Numbered from the stretch's first letter, positions 1 to 6,458 are shown. The stretch is DNA of 10,123 nt from Cyanobacteria bacterium UBA11153 (GCA_003511885.1 DOIX01000354.1:3770-13892), one strand, 5' to 3'. The notes: a model not told the origin generated them from the sequence alone. Made by a program: numbers and translations.

Positions 1-345
1 CTGGGGAACCTCACCAATCTCACCAAGCTTTCCCTTGGTGAAAACCAGATAAAAGAGATACCAGAATTCCTCTCGAACCTCACCAATCTTACTGGGATTC
101 ACCTCCATGAAAACCAGATAAAAAAGATACCAGAATTCCTCTCGAACCTCACCAATCTTACTTGGCTTTTCCTCGGTGTAAACCAGATCAAAGAGATCCC
201 AGAATTCCTGGGGAACCTCACCAATCTCACAGTGCTTCACCTTGATAGAAACCAGATCAAAGAGATCCCAGAATCCCTGGGAAAATTAGAGAAACTGGAA
301 AGACTGGAATTAAGCCATAACCAAATTACCGATATTCCCCAAACA
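1..345 (+). repeat. Tandem 69-bp repeats encoding leucine-rich repeats
   Basis: Units of exactly 69 bp (23 codons) begin at 1, 70, 139, 208 and 277. The first four are nearly identical at DNA level, sharing aacctcaccaat and aaccagat-aaa-agat-cc-agaat blocks; the fifth has diverged in sequence while keeping the LRR pattern. A sixth degenerate unit continues to about 414. More units almost certainly lie upstream of the window. The near-identity of third-codon positions in units 1-4 points to recent duplication or gene conversion. Confidence 0.9.
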
Positions 346-2682
346 CTGCAACAACTCAAAGTCCTTAAAGATCTAGATTTACAAGCTAATCCCATCAGCA
401 TCCCACCAGAAATCCTCTCCTATAAATCCCCTGAAAAAGAAAGCTGGCAAAGTCCTGACGCGCAACCGATTTTAGACTATTATTTTACCCAGCGGGACCC
501 CAACGAAACCCAAACCATCTACGAAGCCAAACTCCTCCTTGTTGGCGAAGGAGGTTCCGGAAAAACCAGCCTCGCTAACAAAATCCTCAACCCCGACTAT
601 CAACTCAAACCAGAAACAGAAGACACATCCACCGAAGGAATCGACATATTAAAATGGGAATTCACTACCGCCAATAAAAAACAATATCGCATTAATATTT
701 GGGATTTTGGCGGACAAGAAATCTATCACCAAACCCATCAATTTTTCCTCACCCAACGTTCCCTTTACCTCCTCGTCGCGGATAGCCGCAAAGAAGATAC
801 CGACCATTATTTTTGGCTAGAAATTATCCGACTCCTCAGTAATAATAGCCCGGTACTCCTAATTCAAAACGAAAAACAAGATCGCACCTGCAATCTCAAC
901 CTCAACCAACTCCGGGGCGAATTTGCTAATCTGCGGGATACTTTTACTCTTAATTTAGCTAATAATCGCGGCTTAACCGAATTACAAAACGAACTCCAAC
1001 ACCAACTAGAAAAACTCATCCCCAACGGGATACCTTTCCCGAACAAATGGTTTGCTGTCCGCTATACTTTAGAAAACGATGGACGTAACTATATAGAATA
1101 TTCCGAATATCAAAATACCTGTCGCCGTCACGGAATTACTAACCGGGATGAAATGTGCCTACTCAGCCAATTTTTACACGATTTAGGTATTTGCTTGCAT
1201 TTCCAAAATGACCCCATTCTCTCTCATCGTCTCATCCTCAAACCCAATTGGGGAACTACTGCAGTTTATAAAATATTGGATAATGACAAAGTTAAACAAA
1301 ATTTGGGACAATTTAACGATCAAGATTTAGCAGAAATTTGGTCAGCCGACGAATACGCCGATATGCGCTACCAACTTCTGCAACTAATGAAAGAATTCAA
1401 AGTTTGCTATGAAATTCCTCGCCGTAAAGGTGAATATATCGCCCCACATCTCCTTTCTCCAGAATCTCCTTCATATCAATGGCATAGTGAAAATAATCTG
1501 CTCCTCCGCTATAACTACAATTTCATGCCCAAAGGAATCTTAACCCGCTTTATTGTAGAAATGCACCAAGATATCGAAAATGTCTCCGATCCAGAAAATG
1601 CCCTAGTATGGAAAAATGGAGTTATCCTCAAAGATAATAGTACCCGCGCTGAAATTGTCGAATATTACCATAGCCGAAAAATCACCATCCGCGTTGCTGG
1701 AAATCGTCCCCGCGATTTAATGACAATTATTAACCGGAAATTCCAAGAAATTCACGATAGTTTTGATGGACTCAAGTACGATACTCTCATTCCCTGTAAT
1801 TGCCAAGTTTGTCAACCTAGCCAAAAGCCTTTTACTTTTCCCTTAAATCGCCTCTATTATTGTCTGGATCGAAATCGTTTTACGATAGAATGTCATGAAA
1901 GTGGTGAAGATGTGGAAGTGAGGGGCTTAATTGATGGCGTAATTAATGAATATTCTGATTATCCTGAATTTGCTGGGGATTATGGTGAGGGTTTGATGAG
2001 GAAACCCGGGCGAAGTTATAGAAGTAGATATAGAGAGAAATTAGATCCCCCCCAGCCCCCCTTCACAAGGGGGGAGAAATTAGATCCCTTGACAAGGGGG
2101 GAGAAATTAGATCCCCCCCAGCCCCCCTTCACAAGGGGGGAGAAATTAAATTCCCCCTTGACAAGGGGGGAGAATTTTGGAAAAGTCCCCCTTTTGAAGG
2201 GGGATTTAGGGGGATCTAACGATAGAGAAAGAGAATTAAAAAATTTTTCTGTAAATGTCTTAATTCATAATCACAACCAACAGGAGCAAACAATGAATAA
2301 CGATAAAATATGGCATGGCGATAGAGTTGAAGGAAGTAAAATCGGTAGCATTAACTCACTTCAAGGAAGTGTTGGTGATATTCACGGTAATAATATCGTT
2401 AATAACTATAACGATACAGACAAACAATCCCTAGCCGAAGCAGCTAAAGAAATTCAAGAATTAATGGAACAACTCGCCACAACTTATAATACTGATTCCA
2501 TGGTAGCTAAAGTCGAATTTGCAGGTGAAATTGTTAAACAAATAGATGCTAATCCCAACTTAGGTGGACGGATTCTCAGTGCTAGTAAAGCTGGAGGAGT
2601 TGCGGCACTTGGGCAATTTTTGAATCATCCTCTGGCTAGTTTTGCGATTGCTGCTTTGGAAGATTGGCAAAAGACGAAGTAG
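1..2682 (+). CDS. ROCO-family LRR-Roc-COR GTPase with repeat-derived linker and C-terminal tail (5' partial)
   Basis: The reading frame is open from base 1, giving 893 residues in the window; the ATG at 232 is internal to the leucine-rich repeats, so the start lies upstream. Numbered from base 1: residues 1 to about 140 are LRRs of 23 residues (pattern LxNLTNLTxLxLxxNQIKEIPEF). A Roc GTPase domain follows, with P-loop GEGGSGKTS at 182-190, switch II DFGGQE at 235-240 and a G4-like NEKQD at 290-294, where E replaces the Asn of canonical NKxD. About 335-650 is COR-like and includes C599-x-C601-xx-C604. Residues 682-739 are a proline/charge-rich linker translated from palindromic DNA repeats. 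Residues 765-893 form a Gly/Asn-rich then helical tail, similar from memory to tails on other cyanobacterial signalling proteins. Roc-COR modules bind GTP and act in dimerisation and signalling; the pathway here is unknown. The domain calls are firm; a cellular role cannot be stated. Confidence 0.9.
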   Translation: MGNLTNLTKLSLGENQIKEIPEFLSNLTNLTGIHLHENQIKKIPEFLSNLTNLTWLFLGVNQIKEIPEFLGNLTNLTVLHLDRNQIKEIPESLGKLEKLERLELSHNQITDIPQTLQQLKVLKDLDLQANPISIPPEILSYKSPEKESWQSPDAQPILDYYFTQRDPNETQTIYEAKLLLVGEGGSGKTSLANKILNPDYQLKPETEDTSTEGIDILKWEFTTANKKQYRINIWDFGGQEIYHQTHQFFLTQRSLYLLVADSRKEDTDHYFWLEIIRLLSNNSPVLLIQNEKQDRTCNLNLNQLRGEFANLRDTFTLNLANNRGLTELQNELQHQLEKLIPNGIPFPNKWFAVRYTLENDGRNYIEYSEYQNTCRRHGITNRDEMCLLSQFLHDLGICLHFQNDPILSHRLILKPNWGTTAVYKILDNDKVKQNLGQFNDQDLAEIWSADEYADMRYQLLQLMKEFKVCYEIPRRKGEYIAPHLLSPESPSYQWHSENNLLLRYNYNFMPKGILTRFIVEMHQDIENVSDPENALVWKNGVILKDNSTRAEIVEYYHSRKITIRVAGNRPRDLMTIINRKFQEIHDSFDGLKYDTLIPCNCQVCQPSQKPFTFPLNRLYYCLDRNRFTIECHESGEDVEVRGLIDGVINEYSDYPEFAGDYGEGLMRKPGRSYRSRYREKLDPPQPPFTRGEKLDPLTRGEKLDPPQPPFTRGEKLNSPLTRGENFGKVPLLKGDLGGSNDRERELKNFSVNVLIHNHNQQEQTMNNDKIWHGDRVEGSKIGSINSLQGSVGDIHGNNIVNNYNDTDKQSLAEAAKEIQELMEQLATTYNTDSMVAKVEFAGEIVKQIDANPNLGGRILSASKAGGVAALGQFLNHPLASFAIAALEDWQKTK
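2036..2218 (+). repeat. Palindromic G/C-run repeat cluster inserted in frame in the ROCO gene
   Basis: Four direct-repeat units, each starting agaaatta, occupy 2036-2074 (39 nt), 2075-2101 (27 nt), 2102-2140 (39 nt, identical to the first) and 2141-2170 (30 nt), followed by a divergent segment to 2218. Most units contain a C-run, a short spacer (ttcacaa or ttgacaa) and a G-run, so each can fold as a hairpin. The outer ends are inverted: tagatcccccccagcccccc from 2042 faces gggggatttagggggatcta ending at 2218. Similar C-run/G-run repeats are, to my knowledge, common between genes in cyanobacteria; here every unit length is a multiple of 3 and the block is read as EKLDPPQPPFTRG-like peptides. 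I infer that an interspersed repeat was captured into coding sequence. Confidence 0.8.
2293..2682 (+). other. Possible internal translation start giving a separate 129-residue tail protein
   Basis: Inside the ROCO frame, AGGAG at 2282-2286 lies 6 nt before an ATG at 2293. Translation from there would yield a 129-residue protein beginning MNNDKIWHGDRVEGSKIG. It has a Gly/Asn-rich N-terminal third, a helical stretch (about residues 40-70 of the short form) and a C-terminal motif with KAGGVAALGQF, HPLASFAIAAL and a Trp near the end. The sequence after this ATG looks like the start of a self-contained protein, whereas the sequence just before it does not look like a conserved domain. It may be expressed alone, only as the ROCO tail, or both. 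Sequence alone cannot decide. Confidence 0.45.
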
Positions 2683-2696
2683 CGATGTTTAGTATT

Positions 2697-2870
2697 ATTG
2701 ACGTACTCCCCCGGTTGAAACACGGGGGATTCTTAAAAAGTTGTTACGAAGCGGGATAAAAAGGAGAGGGGCAAAACCATCCCGAATCGGTAACGGCTCA
2801 GTTACGGCTCTCCGTCATAATCCGGCACGGTTGCTGGAATATCAATTTTAGAGGTTCGACTTAATCCTTT
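2697..2870 (-). mobile_element. Relic resembling an IS200/IS605-type element end
   Basis: Immediately after the ROCO gene come gacgtactccccc and a hairpin, then gaggggcaaaaccatccc and the run taacggctcagttacggctc. From memory this combination occurs downstream of tnpB genes in cyanobacterial IS200/IS605-type elements, where the element would read leftward (minus strand) and end near 2698. A minus-strand frame from about 2951 to a stop at 2802-2804 encodes 49 residues ending DYDGEP, which might be a tnpB tail, but I see no nuclease motif. No complete transposase gene is present. If real, this is a solo end or decayed copy. Confidence is limited because the identification is by recollection of the end sequence. 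Confidence 0.35.
2707..2729 (+). terminator. GC-rich hairpin downstream of the ROCO gene
   Basis: The 7-bp arms tcccccg (2707-2713) and cggggga (2723-2729) enclose a 9-nt loop. The hairpin begins 24 nt after the ROCO stop codon, so it could end that transcript, but only a short ttctt follows instead of a clear T-run. It is equally likely to be the structured end of the adjoining IS-like relic. Confidence 0.4.
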
Positions 2871-3353
2871 GACATTGAGGAGGTAGAATCGCGAGAAGTG
2901 CGATCGCAGGATTAGCAGCAATTTTATGGGAATATATGGGAAACTCGTCGATTATTGCCGAAAGAGTTACCTGTTTAAGCCATAGCTCTACGGGGCGAGG
3001 AGTTATGCCCTCGATTAATTAATTTATTTATTCTTAATCTTTCATGTCACCAAATACTTGATTCTTGAGAAAGAAGTCTGTACTCTATAGGTTTCTCCAA
3101 AACAAGGGGGTGAGCGATAGATTTTTCTTTCTAGGAAAGTTATTATGGATTATTTACCTCACTGAGTAGAGGGTAACTATTAAGTGCCTTACCACCCTCC
3201 ACCCAACTACAGAAGCCCAATCTTTGATAAAGATAGCCTGTATTAGATACAGCTAAACTATGGTGGCGTGCATCTATCTAACTTTGACAAAAACTTCAGA
3301 AGAGAAATCTCAAGAATAGGGCTTGCTGTTGGTGACTCAGTGTATTTCTACAA

Positions 3354-3360
3354 AAGGAGA
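3354..3360 (+). promoter_or_regulatory. Ribosome binding site that fixes the zinc-ribbon gene start
   Basis: AAGGAGA lies 10 nt before the ATG at 3371. A TTG codon at 3323 would extend the protein by 16 residues, but no Shine-Dalgarno sequence precedes it and the extra residues carry no recognisable motif. The ATG is therefore preferred. Confidence 0.65.
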
Positions 3361-3370
3361 TGCACTACCA

Positions 3371-3667
3371 ATGAAAAGCGAAATAAAACCCCATCCGATA
3401 ACAGAAATTCTGGTTGAATGTCCCAAATGTGGCAAAAAGTCAGTCGTGCAACGGAGCAGTGACGTTTACCAATGTCTTGCCTGCGATTTCGTGCGCGACT
3501 TTGCTAAACCTGAAGAGTCGGAAGAGGAAACTGGTTCATTTTGGCCTTTAGTAATTGTCGCATTTTTAACTACGCTGCTGATGATGTTATTTCAGCAAAG
3601 CCGCTTGAATAATCTCCCCGTTACTCAGCCGCAATCCTTGTCTGTTGCAGGAGAAGTGATGACTTAA
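3371..3667 (+). CDS. Small zinc-ribbon, single-span membrane protein of unknown function
   Basis: From the ATG this is a 98-residue protein. Residues 18-41 form a four-cysteine zinc ribbon: CPKC, fifteen residues, then CLAC. An acidic linker (EESEEE) follows at about 50-55, then one hydrophobic span at about 59-74 (WPLVIVAFLTTLLMMLF). The C-terminal 24 residues are polar. The layout suggests a metal-binding head tethered to a membrane by one helix; with an acidic rather than basic flank before the span I do not assign topology. Its stop codon lies inside the left arm of an inverted repeat, and the gene converges on ctaB. I do not recognise a named family and assign no function. Proximity to oxidase assembly genes is suggestive only, since it is on the opposite strand from ctaB. 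Confidence 0.7.
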   Translation: MKSEIKPHPITEILVECPKCGKKSVVQRSSDVYQCLACDFVRDFAKPEESEEETGSFWPLVIVAFLTTLLMMLFQQSRLNNLPVTQPQSLSVAGEVMT

Positions 3668-3760
3668 GATTGGTGACAAAAATAGGGAGTTAAACTATAT
3701 ACAGTAGGGTGCGTTAATTAACGCACCCTACTGACTTAATCAAGAGAATGTCCAATCTTA
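3665..3760. repeat. Outer inverted repeat around the convergent gene junction
   Basis: The 9-bp arms taagattgg (3665-3673, starting at the zinc-ribbon gene stop codon) and ccaatctta (3752-3760) are perfect inverse complements. The match extends imperfectly inward (gtgaca against tgtcc). The 32-bp palindrome at 3702-3733 lies between them. This nested geometry fits either a small non-autonomous element with terminal repeats or a shared bidirectional terminator region. Confidence 0.6.
3702..3733. terminator. Perfect 32-bp palindrome between convergent genes
   Basis: cagtagggtgcgttaa is followed directly by its exact reverse complement, giving complete dyad symmetry. GTAGGGTGCGTTA-type palindromes are, from memory, abundant interspersed repeats in cyanobacteria. 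Here the palindrome sits 35 bases after the zinc-ribbon gene and 38 bases after the end of ctaB, so it is well placed to form a hairpin in both transcripts. There is no strong T-run on either side, so terminator function is inferred from position. Confidence 0.6.
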
Positions 3761-3771
3761 ATAAACAGCCT

Positions 3772-4743
3772 CTACCGCATCGGCATCGCACTGACAAACA
3801 TTTGGACGTTATCCGTGACAAGAGCAGTAACTTGATGGGTAATTGGCAAACTATCAACCACGATGCCAGTACATAAAAGCATCATGTAGAGAATCGAGTA
3901 TTTAAACATCGAGCGTGCCAATTGGTTATCTGTGGGATTCTGTAATAACTGCCATGCTTTGCGCAGAAAGATGTAACCTAAGAGAATTGCGATCGCGCCA
4001 TAGAGCAAACCTGATACTCCTAAAGGATAAATCAGCATCAGGGAAACAGGTACAACTAATAGGGTGTAAATCCAAATTTGACGAGTGGTAGATTCTTCAC
4101 CCTCTACCACGGGCAACATCGGGATACCGACTTTAGCGTAATCTTCCCGAATCATTAAAGCTAGTGCCCAGAAGTGGGGAGGTGTCCAAAGAAACACAAT
4201 CGCAAATAGTAACCAGGCTGCCCAACTTAACTCATTAGTCACTGCTGCCCATCCTACTAATGCTGGAATTGCACCAGCCGCACCGCCAATGACAATATTT
4301 TGGACTGTATGGCGTTTGAGTAAGTGGGTGTAAATTCCCATGTAAAAAACTATACCGGACATTGCCAGTAAAGCTGTCAGGAGATTAGCGAATAGAGTTA
4401 ATAGAGTAAAGGAAAGACAGGCTAAGACAATACCAAATATTAAGGCATCGCGAGATTGTACCTTACCCGATGGAATGGGGCGATGGCGGGTACGCAACAT
4501 GTCATAGTCAATATCGCGATCGTAAATACAGTTAAATACTTGTGCCGAAGCAGCAGCTAAAGTACCACCGAGGAGGGTTATCAGTAGTAAGAAAGGATCT
4601 ACTTTTCCCTGGGCTGCCATCCACATACTTGCTGCTGTCGTAATCAGCAATAAAGGAATGATGCGAGGCTTAGTTAGCTGATAGTAACTTTGTAAAACTT
4701 GCCCGAAGTTTTCATGTTGAGGGGATACTGTTGTCCCAAGCAT
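3772..4743 (-). CDS. ctaB: Protoheme IX farnesyltransferase (heme O synthase)
   Basis: This UbiA-superfamily integral membrane prenyltransferase adds a farnesyl group to protoheme to form heme O, the precursor of heme A for aa3 oxidases. The 323-residue length fits the family. The hallmark first Asp-rich loop is present at N71-D81 ([11 protein letters not shown]), followed by TRHRPIPSG (85-93). A second conserved loop carries [12 protein letters not shown] (138-149) and GAIPALVGW (157-165). [10 protein letters not shown] (186-195) and [14 protein letters not shown] (199-212) complete the CtaB signature. About eight to nine hydrophobic spans are visible. The start ATG has AAGGAA 12 nt upstream, a slightly long spacing. 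It is the second gene after ctaA, 141 bp downstream on the same strand, and likely shares its transcript. Confidence 0.96.
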   Translation of the reverse strand: MLGTTVSPQHENFGQVLQSYYQLTKPRIIPLLLITTAASMWMAAQGKVDPFLLLITLLGGTLAAASAQVFNCIYDRDIDYDMLRTRHRPIPSGKVQSRDALIFGIVLACLSFTLLTLFANLLTALLAMSGIVFYMGIYTHLLKRHTVQNIVIGGAAGAIPALVGWAAVTNELSWAAWLLFAIVFLWTPPHFWALALMIREDYAKVGIPMLPVVEGEESTTRQIWIYTLLVVPVSLMLIYPLGVSGLLYGAIAILLGYIFLRKAWQLLQNPTDNQLARSMFKYSILYMMLLCTGIVVDSLPITHQVTALVTDNVQMFVSAMPMR

Positions 4744-4761
4744 TCAAGTCACCAATTCCTT

Positions 4762-4796
4762 TTTTGAGTTTTGAGTTTTGAATTTTGAGTCTTGAG
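4762..4796. repeat. Heptamer tandem repeat (TTTTGAG) x5 in the ctaA-ctaB spacer
   Basis: Five contiguous 7-bp units read ttttgag, ttttgag, ttttgaa, ttttgag, tcttgag. They end immediately upstream of the presumed ctaB ribosome binding region as read on the minus strand. Heptanucleotide tandem repeats of this kind (STRR sequences) are known in filamentous cyanobacteria. Confidence 0.85.
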
Positions 4797-4800
4797 TTAA

Positions 4801-4892
4801 GTAGGTAGGTGTGAATAATTCAAAAGTATGAGCGCTAAAGCGCTTACTACGAGCCAACTTTGATTGAGATGGTTTTATTCTCACCTACTTAC
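4801..4892. repeat. 18-bp imperfect inverted repeat spanning the ctaA-ctaB spacer
   Basis: gtaggtaggtgtgaataa (4801-4818) is inverse-complementary at 16 of 18 positions to ttattctcacctacttac (4875-4892). The right arm includes the last codons and stop of ctaA. The 56-nt loop contains the AGCGCT palindrome. The structure could fold in the ctaA-ctaB transcript or mark the ends of a small inserted element. Confidence 0.6.
4831..4844. repeat. AGCGCT-AA-AGCGCT interspersed palindrome
   Basis: Two AGCGCT blocks are separated by AA within the context agtatg-agcgctaaagcgct-tactacg. From memory this phrase recurs between genes in filamentous cyanobacterial genomes. It sits at the middle of the ctaA-ctaB spacer, inside the larger inverted repeat. 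Confidence 0.6.
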
Positions 4893-5892
4893 TTGCCAAC
4901 TCAAAATTCCCATTTCCTGTTATATTTGACTTTGTTCCTTTCAAAGCACTGCGATCCCGCAGGGCTAAAACTGCAAAAGTAACTAAAGTGCCCAGTAAAG
5001 CTGCACCAATTAATTGATGTGCTACAGTTAAGGGTTCAACTTGTAGGTGTAGGCGAAACGTAGCCACACCGAGAAAGATTTGGAAAACGACTAAGATAGC
5101 TGCTATATTTGCTAATTGCCGCAAATATGGATTTAAAGCAGGCGTGCGCCATGCCATCCATACAAGTGTTAGGGTTGCTAAAGTTGGTGGCACTACACCA
5201 GCAATATGACTGTTCATCACAGTACAAAGTTGAGAAGCCCCAAAGCATTGATGTAGTGCCCATTGAGAAGCAACTAATCCACCCAAAAGACTTTGGACAT
5301 AAACTAAAATTGCGGCGGTTAAGCCTATCCAAGGTAATTTGCCAACCGTACCCGTACCTTGATAGGGAAGAAGTGCTGTCGCAATGACAAGTAAAGTGCA
5401 AAAAAATAACAGCGCCATGCCCAAGTGAGCTGTGACGATATCAAACCGCAAGAGTTCGGTCACAGTCAATCCACCCAGAATTGCTTGGGAGAAAATTAGG
5501 AATAAGGCTAAGGTAGCCGCCCAAGGTAGCCAGTTGGGTAAAGAACGACGTTCCCACCAGGATAAACCAACCAAAGCGATAGTGCTTAAACTAACCAAAC
5601 CAGCATCAAGTCGGTGAAACCACTCCAAAAAGACTTGAAAATTCATCTGCTGACTGGGGACTAACTGGCCATAACATAAAGGCCAATCCGGACAAGCCAA
5701 ACCCGCATTCATAACCCTTGTCGCGCTCCCGACTGCCATTAACAGAAGAGTTGCGATCGCAATTTTCCAGACTAGGCTCCGGATGCTATCCTTTGCTTGA
5801 GGGAGATGTTTGGCTGTTACACCATGCTGATGAAGAACTGATTCAGTCATTTTCATTACCAAAAATTTACTAAACCCTGAGTAACCACTCAT
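4885..5892 (-). CDS. ctaA: Heme A synthase (COX15/CtaA family)
   Basis: CtaA oxidises the C8 methyl of heme O to a formyl group, giving heme A for the aa3 oxidase encoded by the divergent genes. The 335-residue protein has eight visible hydrophobic spans. Conserved features include GSATRVMNAGLACPDWPLCYG-type sequence with the cysteine pair C67 and C73, EWFHR with H93, QAILGGLTV, TAHLG, a second QSLLGGLVAS, the second cysteine pair in HQC...QLC, NSHIAG and AHQLIGAALL. The histidines are the expected heme ligands of the two half-molecules. The start at 5892 is chosen because GAGGAG lies just upstream, though its spacing to ATG is short; ATGs at residues 13 and 15 have no Shine-Dalgarno sequence. 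It is followed by ctaB on the same strand and diverges from ctaC. Confidence 0.95.
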   Translation of the reverse strand: MSGYSGFSKFLVMKMTESVLHQHGVTAKHLPQAKDSIRSLVWKIAIATLLLMAVGSATRVMNAGLACPDWPLCYGQLVPSQQMNFQVFLEWFHRLDAGLVSLSTIALVGLSWWERRSLPNWLPWAATLALFLIFSQAILGGLTVTELLRFDIVTAHLGMALLFFCTLLVIATALLPYQGTGTVGKLPWIGLTAAILVYVQSLLGGLVASQWALHQCFGASQLCTVMNSHIAGVVPPTLATLTLVWMAWRTPALNPYLRQLANIAAILVVFQIFLGVATFRLHLQVEPLTVAHQLIGAALLGTLVTFAVLALRDRSALKGTKSNITGNGNFELASK

Positions 5893-5934
5893 TACTCCTC
5901 TTGATGGATGTTAGTGGTGGTTTATTGCCCATCT

Positions 5935-5940
5935 ACTATA
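5935..5940 (-). promoter_or_regulatory. Candidate -10 box for ctaA
   Basis: On the minus strand TATAGT lies 42 nt upstream of the ctaA ATG, matching the bacterial -10 consensus at five of six positions. No TTGACA-like -35 box is found 16-18 nt upstream of it, so the promoter is either weak, activator-dependent or not real. Confidence 0.3.
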
Positions 5941-6086
5941 GCCTGAATATCTTTTATAGTTTTAACGATCCCCCAGAAATTCCCTCATACCTTTAGATAT
6001 TTTTCAGATTGTTAGACTGCTCTATACAAATCGCATACTTACTTTAACTAAGTTTACATTTCTTTAATTATTCTGGAGCGGGTCAT

Positions 6087-6111
6087 AGATATCCCCCAGG
6101 CTGGGATATCT
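6087..6111. promoter_or_regulatory. 25-bp dyad symmetry, candidate operator
   Basis: Perfect 9-bp arms agatatccc (6087-6095) and gggatatct (6103-6111) flank a 7-nt centre. The site is about 195 nt from the ctaA start and 360 nt from the ctaC start. A dimeric regulator could bind it, or it may be an interspersed repeat. I do not recognise it as a known operator. Confidence 0.4.
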
Positions 6112-6452
6112 GGACTGAATCCCTTATCCTGCAATTATTTGGGCGATAGCAGGAGAGGATCCAGCTATTGTTTTACCCCAAAAACAACCTAAAAAATATA
6201 TAAAGATTAACAATTGTTACCCACTTAACTCTTGACCTGTTTTAGATTGGTACTCGTAAAGTAATCCCAAACTTCATGGATGGGATAGAGGGATTGCCGT
6301 TTATCCCTGTAGTTTTAGGACTTTGGACTAAGATTACAAACGTAGATATCGAGTTTTGTCTGGATCTGACTAGATGTGGCTAGGTTTCTATGAGCGGTTT
6401 GAGCCTGACAAGGCAAGAGCATAAAAAATAATATGTCCCTATTCCTACTGGT

Positions 6453-6458
6453 AGGAGG
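6453..6458 (+). promoter_or_regulatory. Ribosome binding site supporting the GTG start of ctaC
   Basis: AGGAGG ends 11 nt before the GTG at 6470. No in-frame ATG with a better site is nearby: the ATG at 6433 is in another frame and reaches a stop within 18 codons. The non-standard GTG start is therefore preferred. Confidence 0.6.

Larger units (their letters stand above)
2683..3370. other. Gene-poor spacer between the ROCO gene and the zinc-ribbon gene
   Basis: These 688 bases contain the hairpin and IS-like relic at the left end and one HIP1 octamer at 2900-2907. From about 2960 to 3280 I find no long reading frame, RNA gene or strong repeat. A short inverted match, cgagg (2997-3001) against cctcg (3010-3014), is too weak to call. 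A TTGACA hexamer at 3284-3289 could serve as a -35 box for the next gene, but no good -10 box sits 16-18 nt downstream. Confidence 0.6.

Noticed and set aside
864..1046. 60-codon minus-strand frame inside the Roc region
   Set aside because: It lies wholly opposite the conserved Roc coding sequence, has no ribosome binding site and shows no recognisable motif.
2036..2218. Possible CRISPR-like or G-quadruplex element in the ROCO gene
   Set aside because: Units are 27-39 nt and directly contiguous without unique spacers. The four G6 runs are about 20-34 nt apart, and pairing with neighbouring C-runs into hairpins is more likely than a quadruplex.
3284..3312. Promoter for the zinc-ribbon gene from TTGACA at 3284
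   Set aside because: No acceptable -10 hexamer occurs at normal spacing, so the match may be chance.
5036..5617. Several frames opposite or overlapping ctaA on both strands
   Set aside because: They overlap strongly conserved CtaA coding sequence and have biased composition typical of shadow frames.
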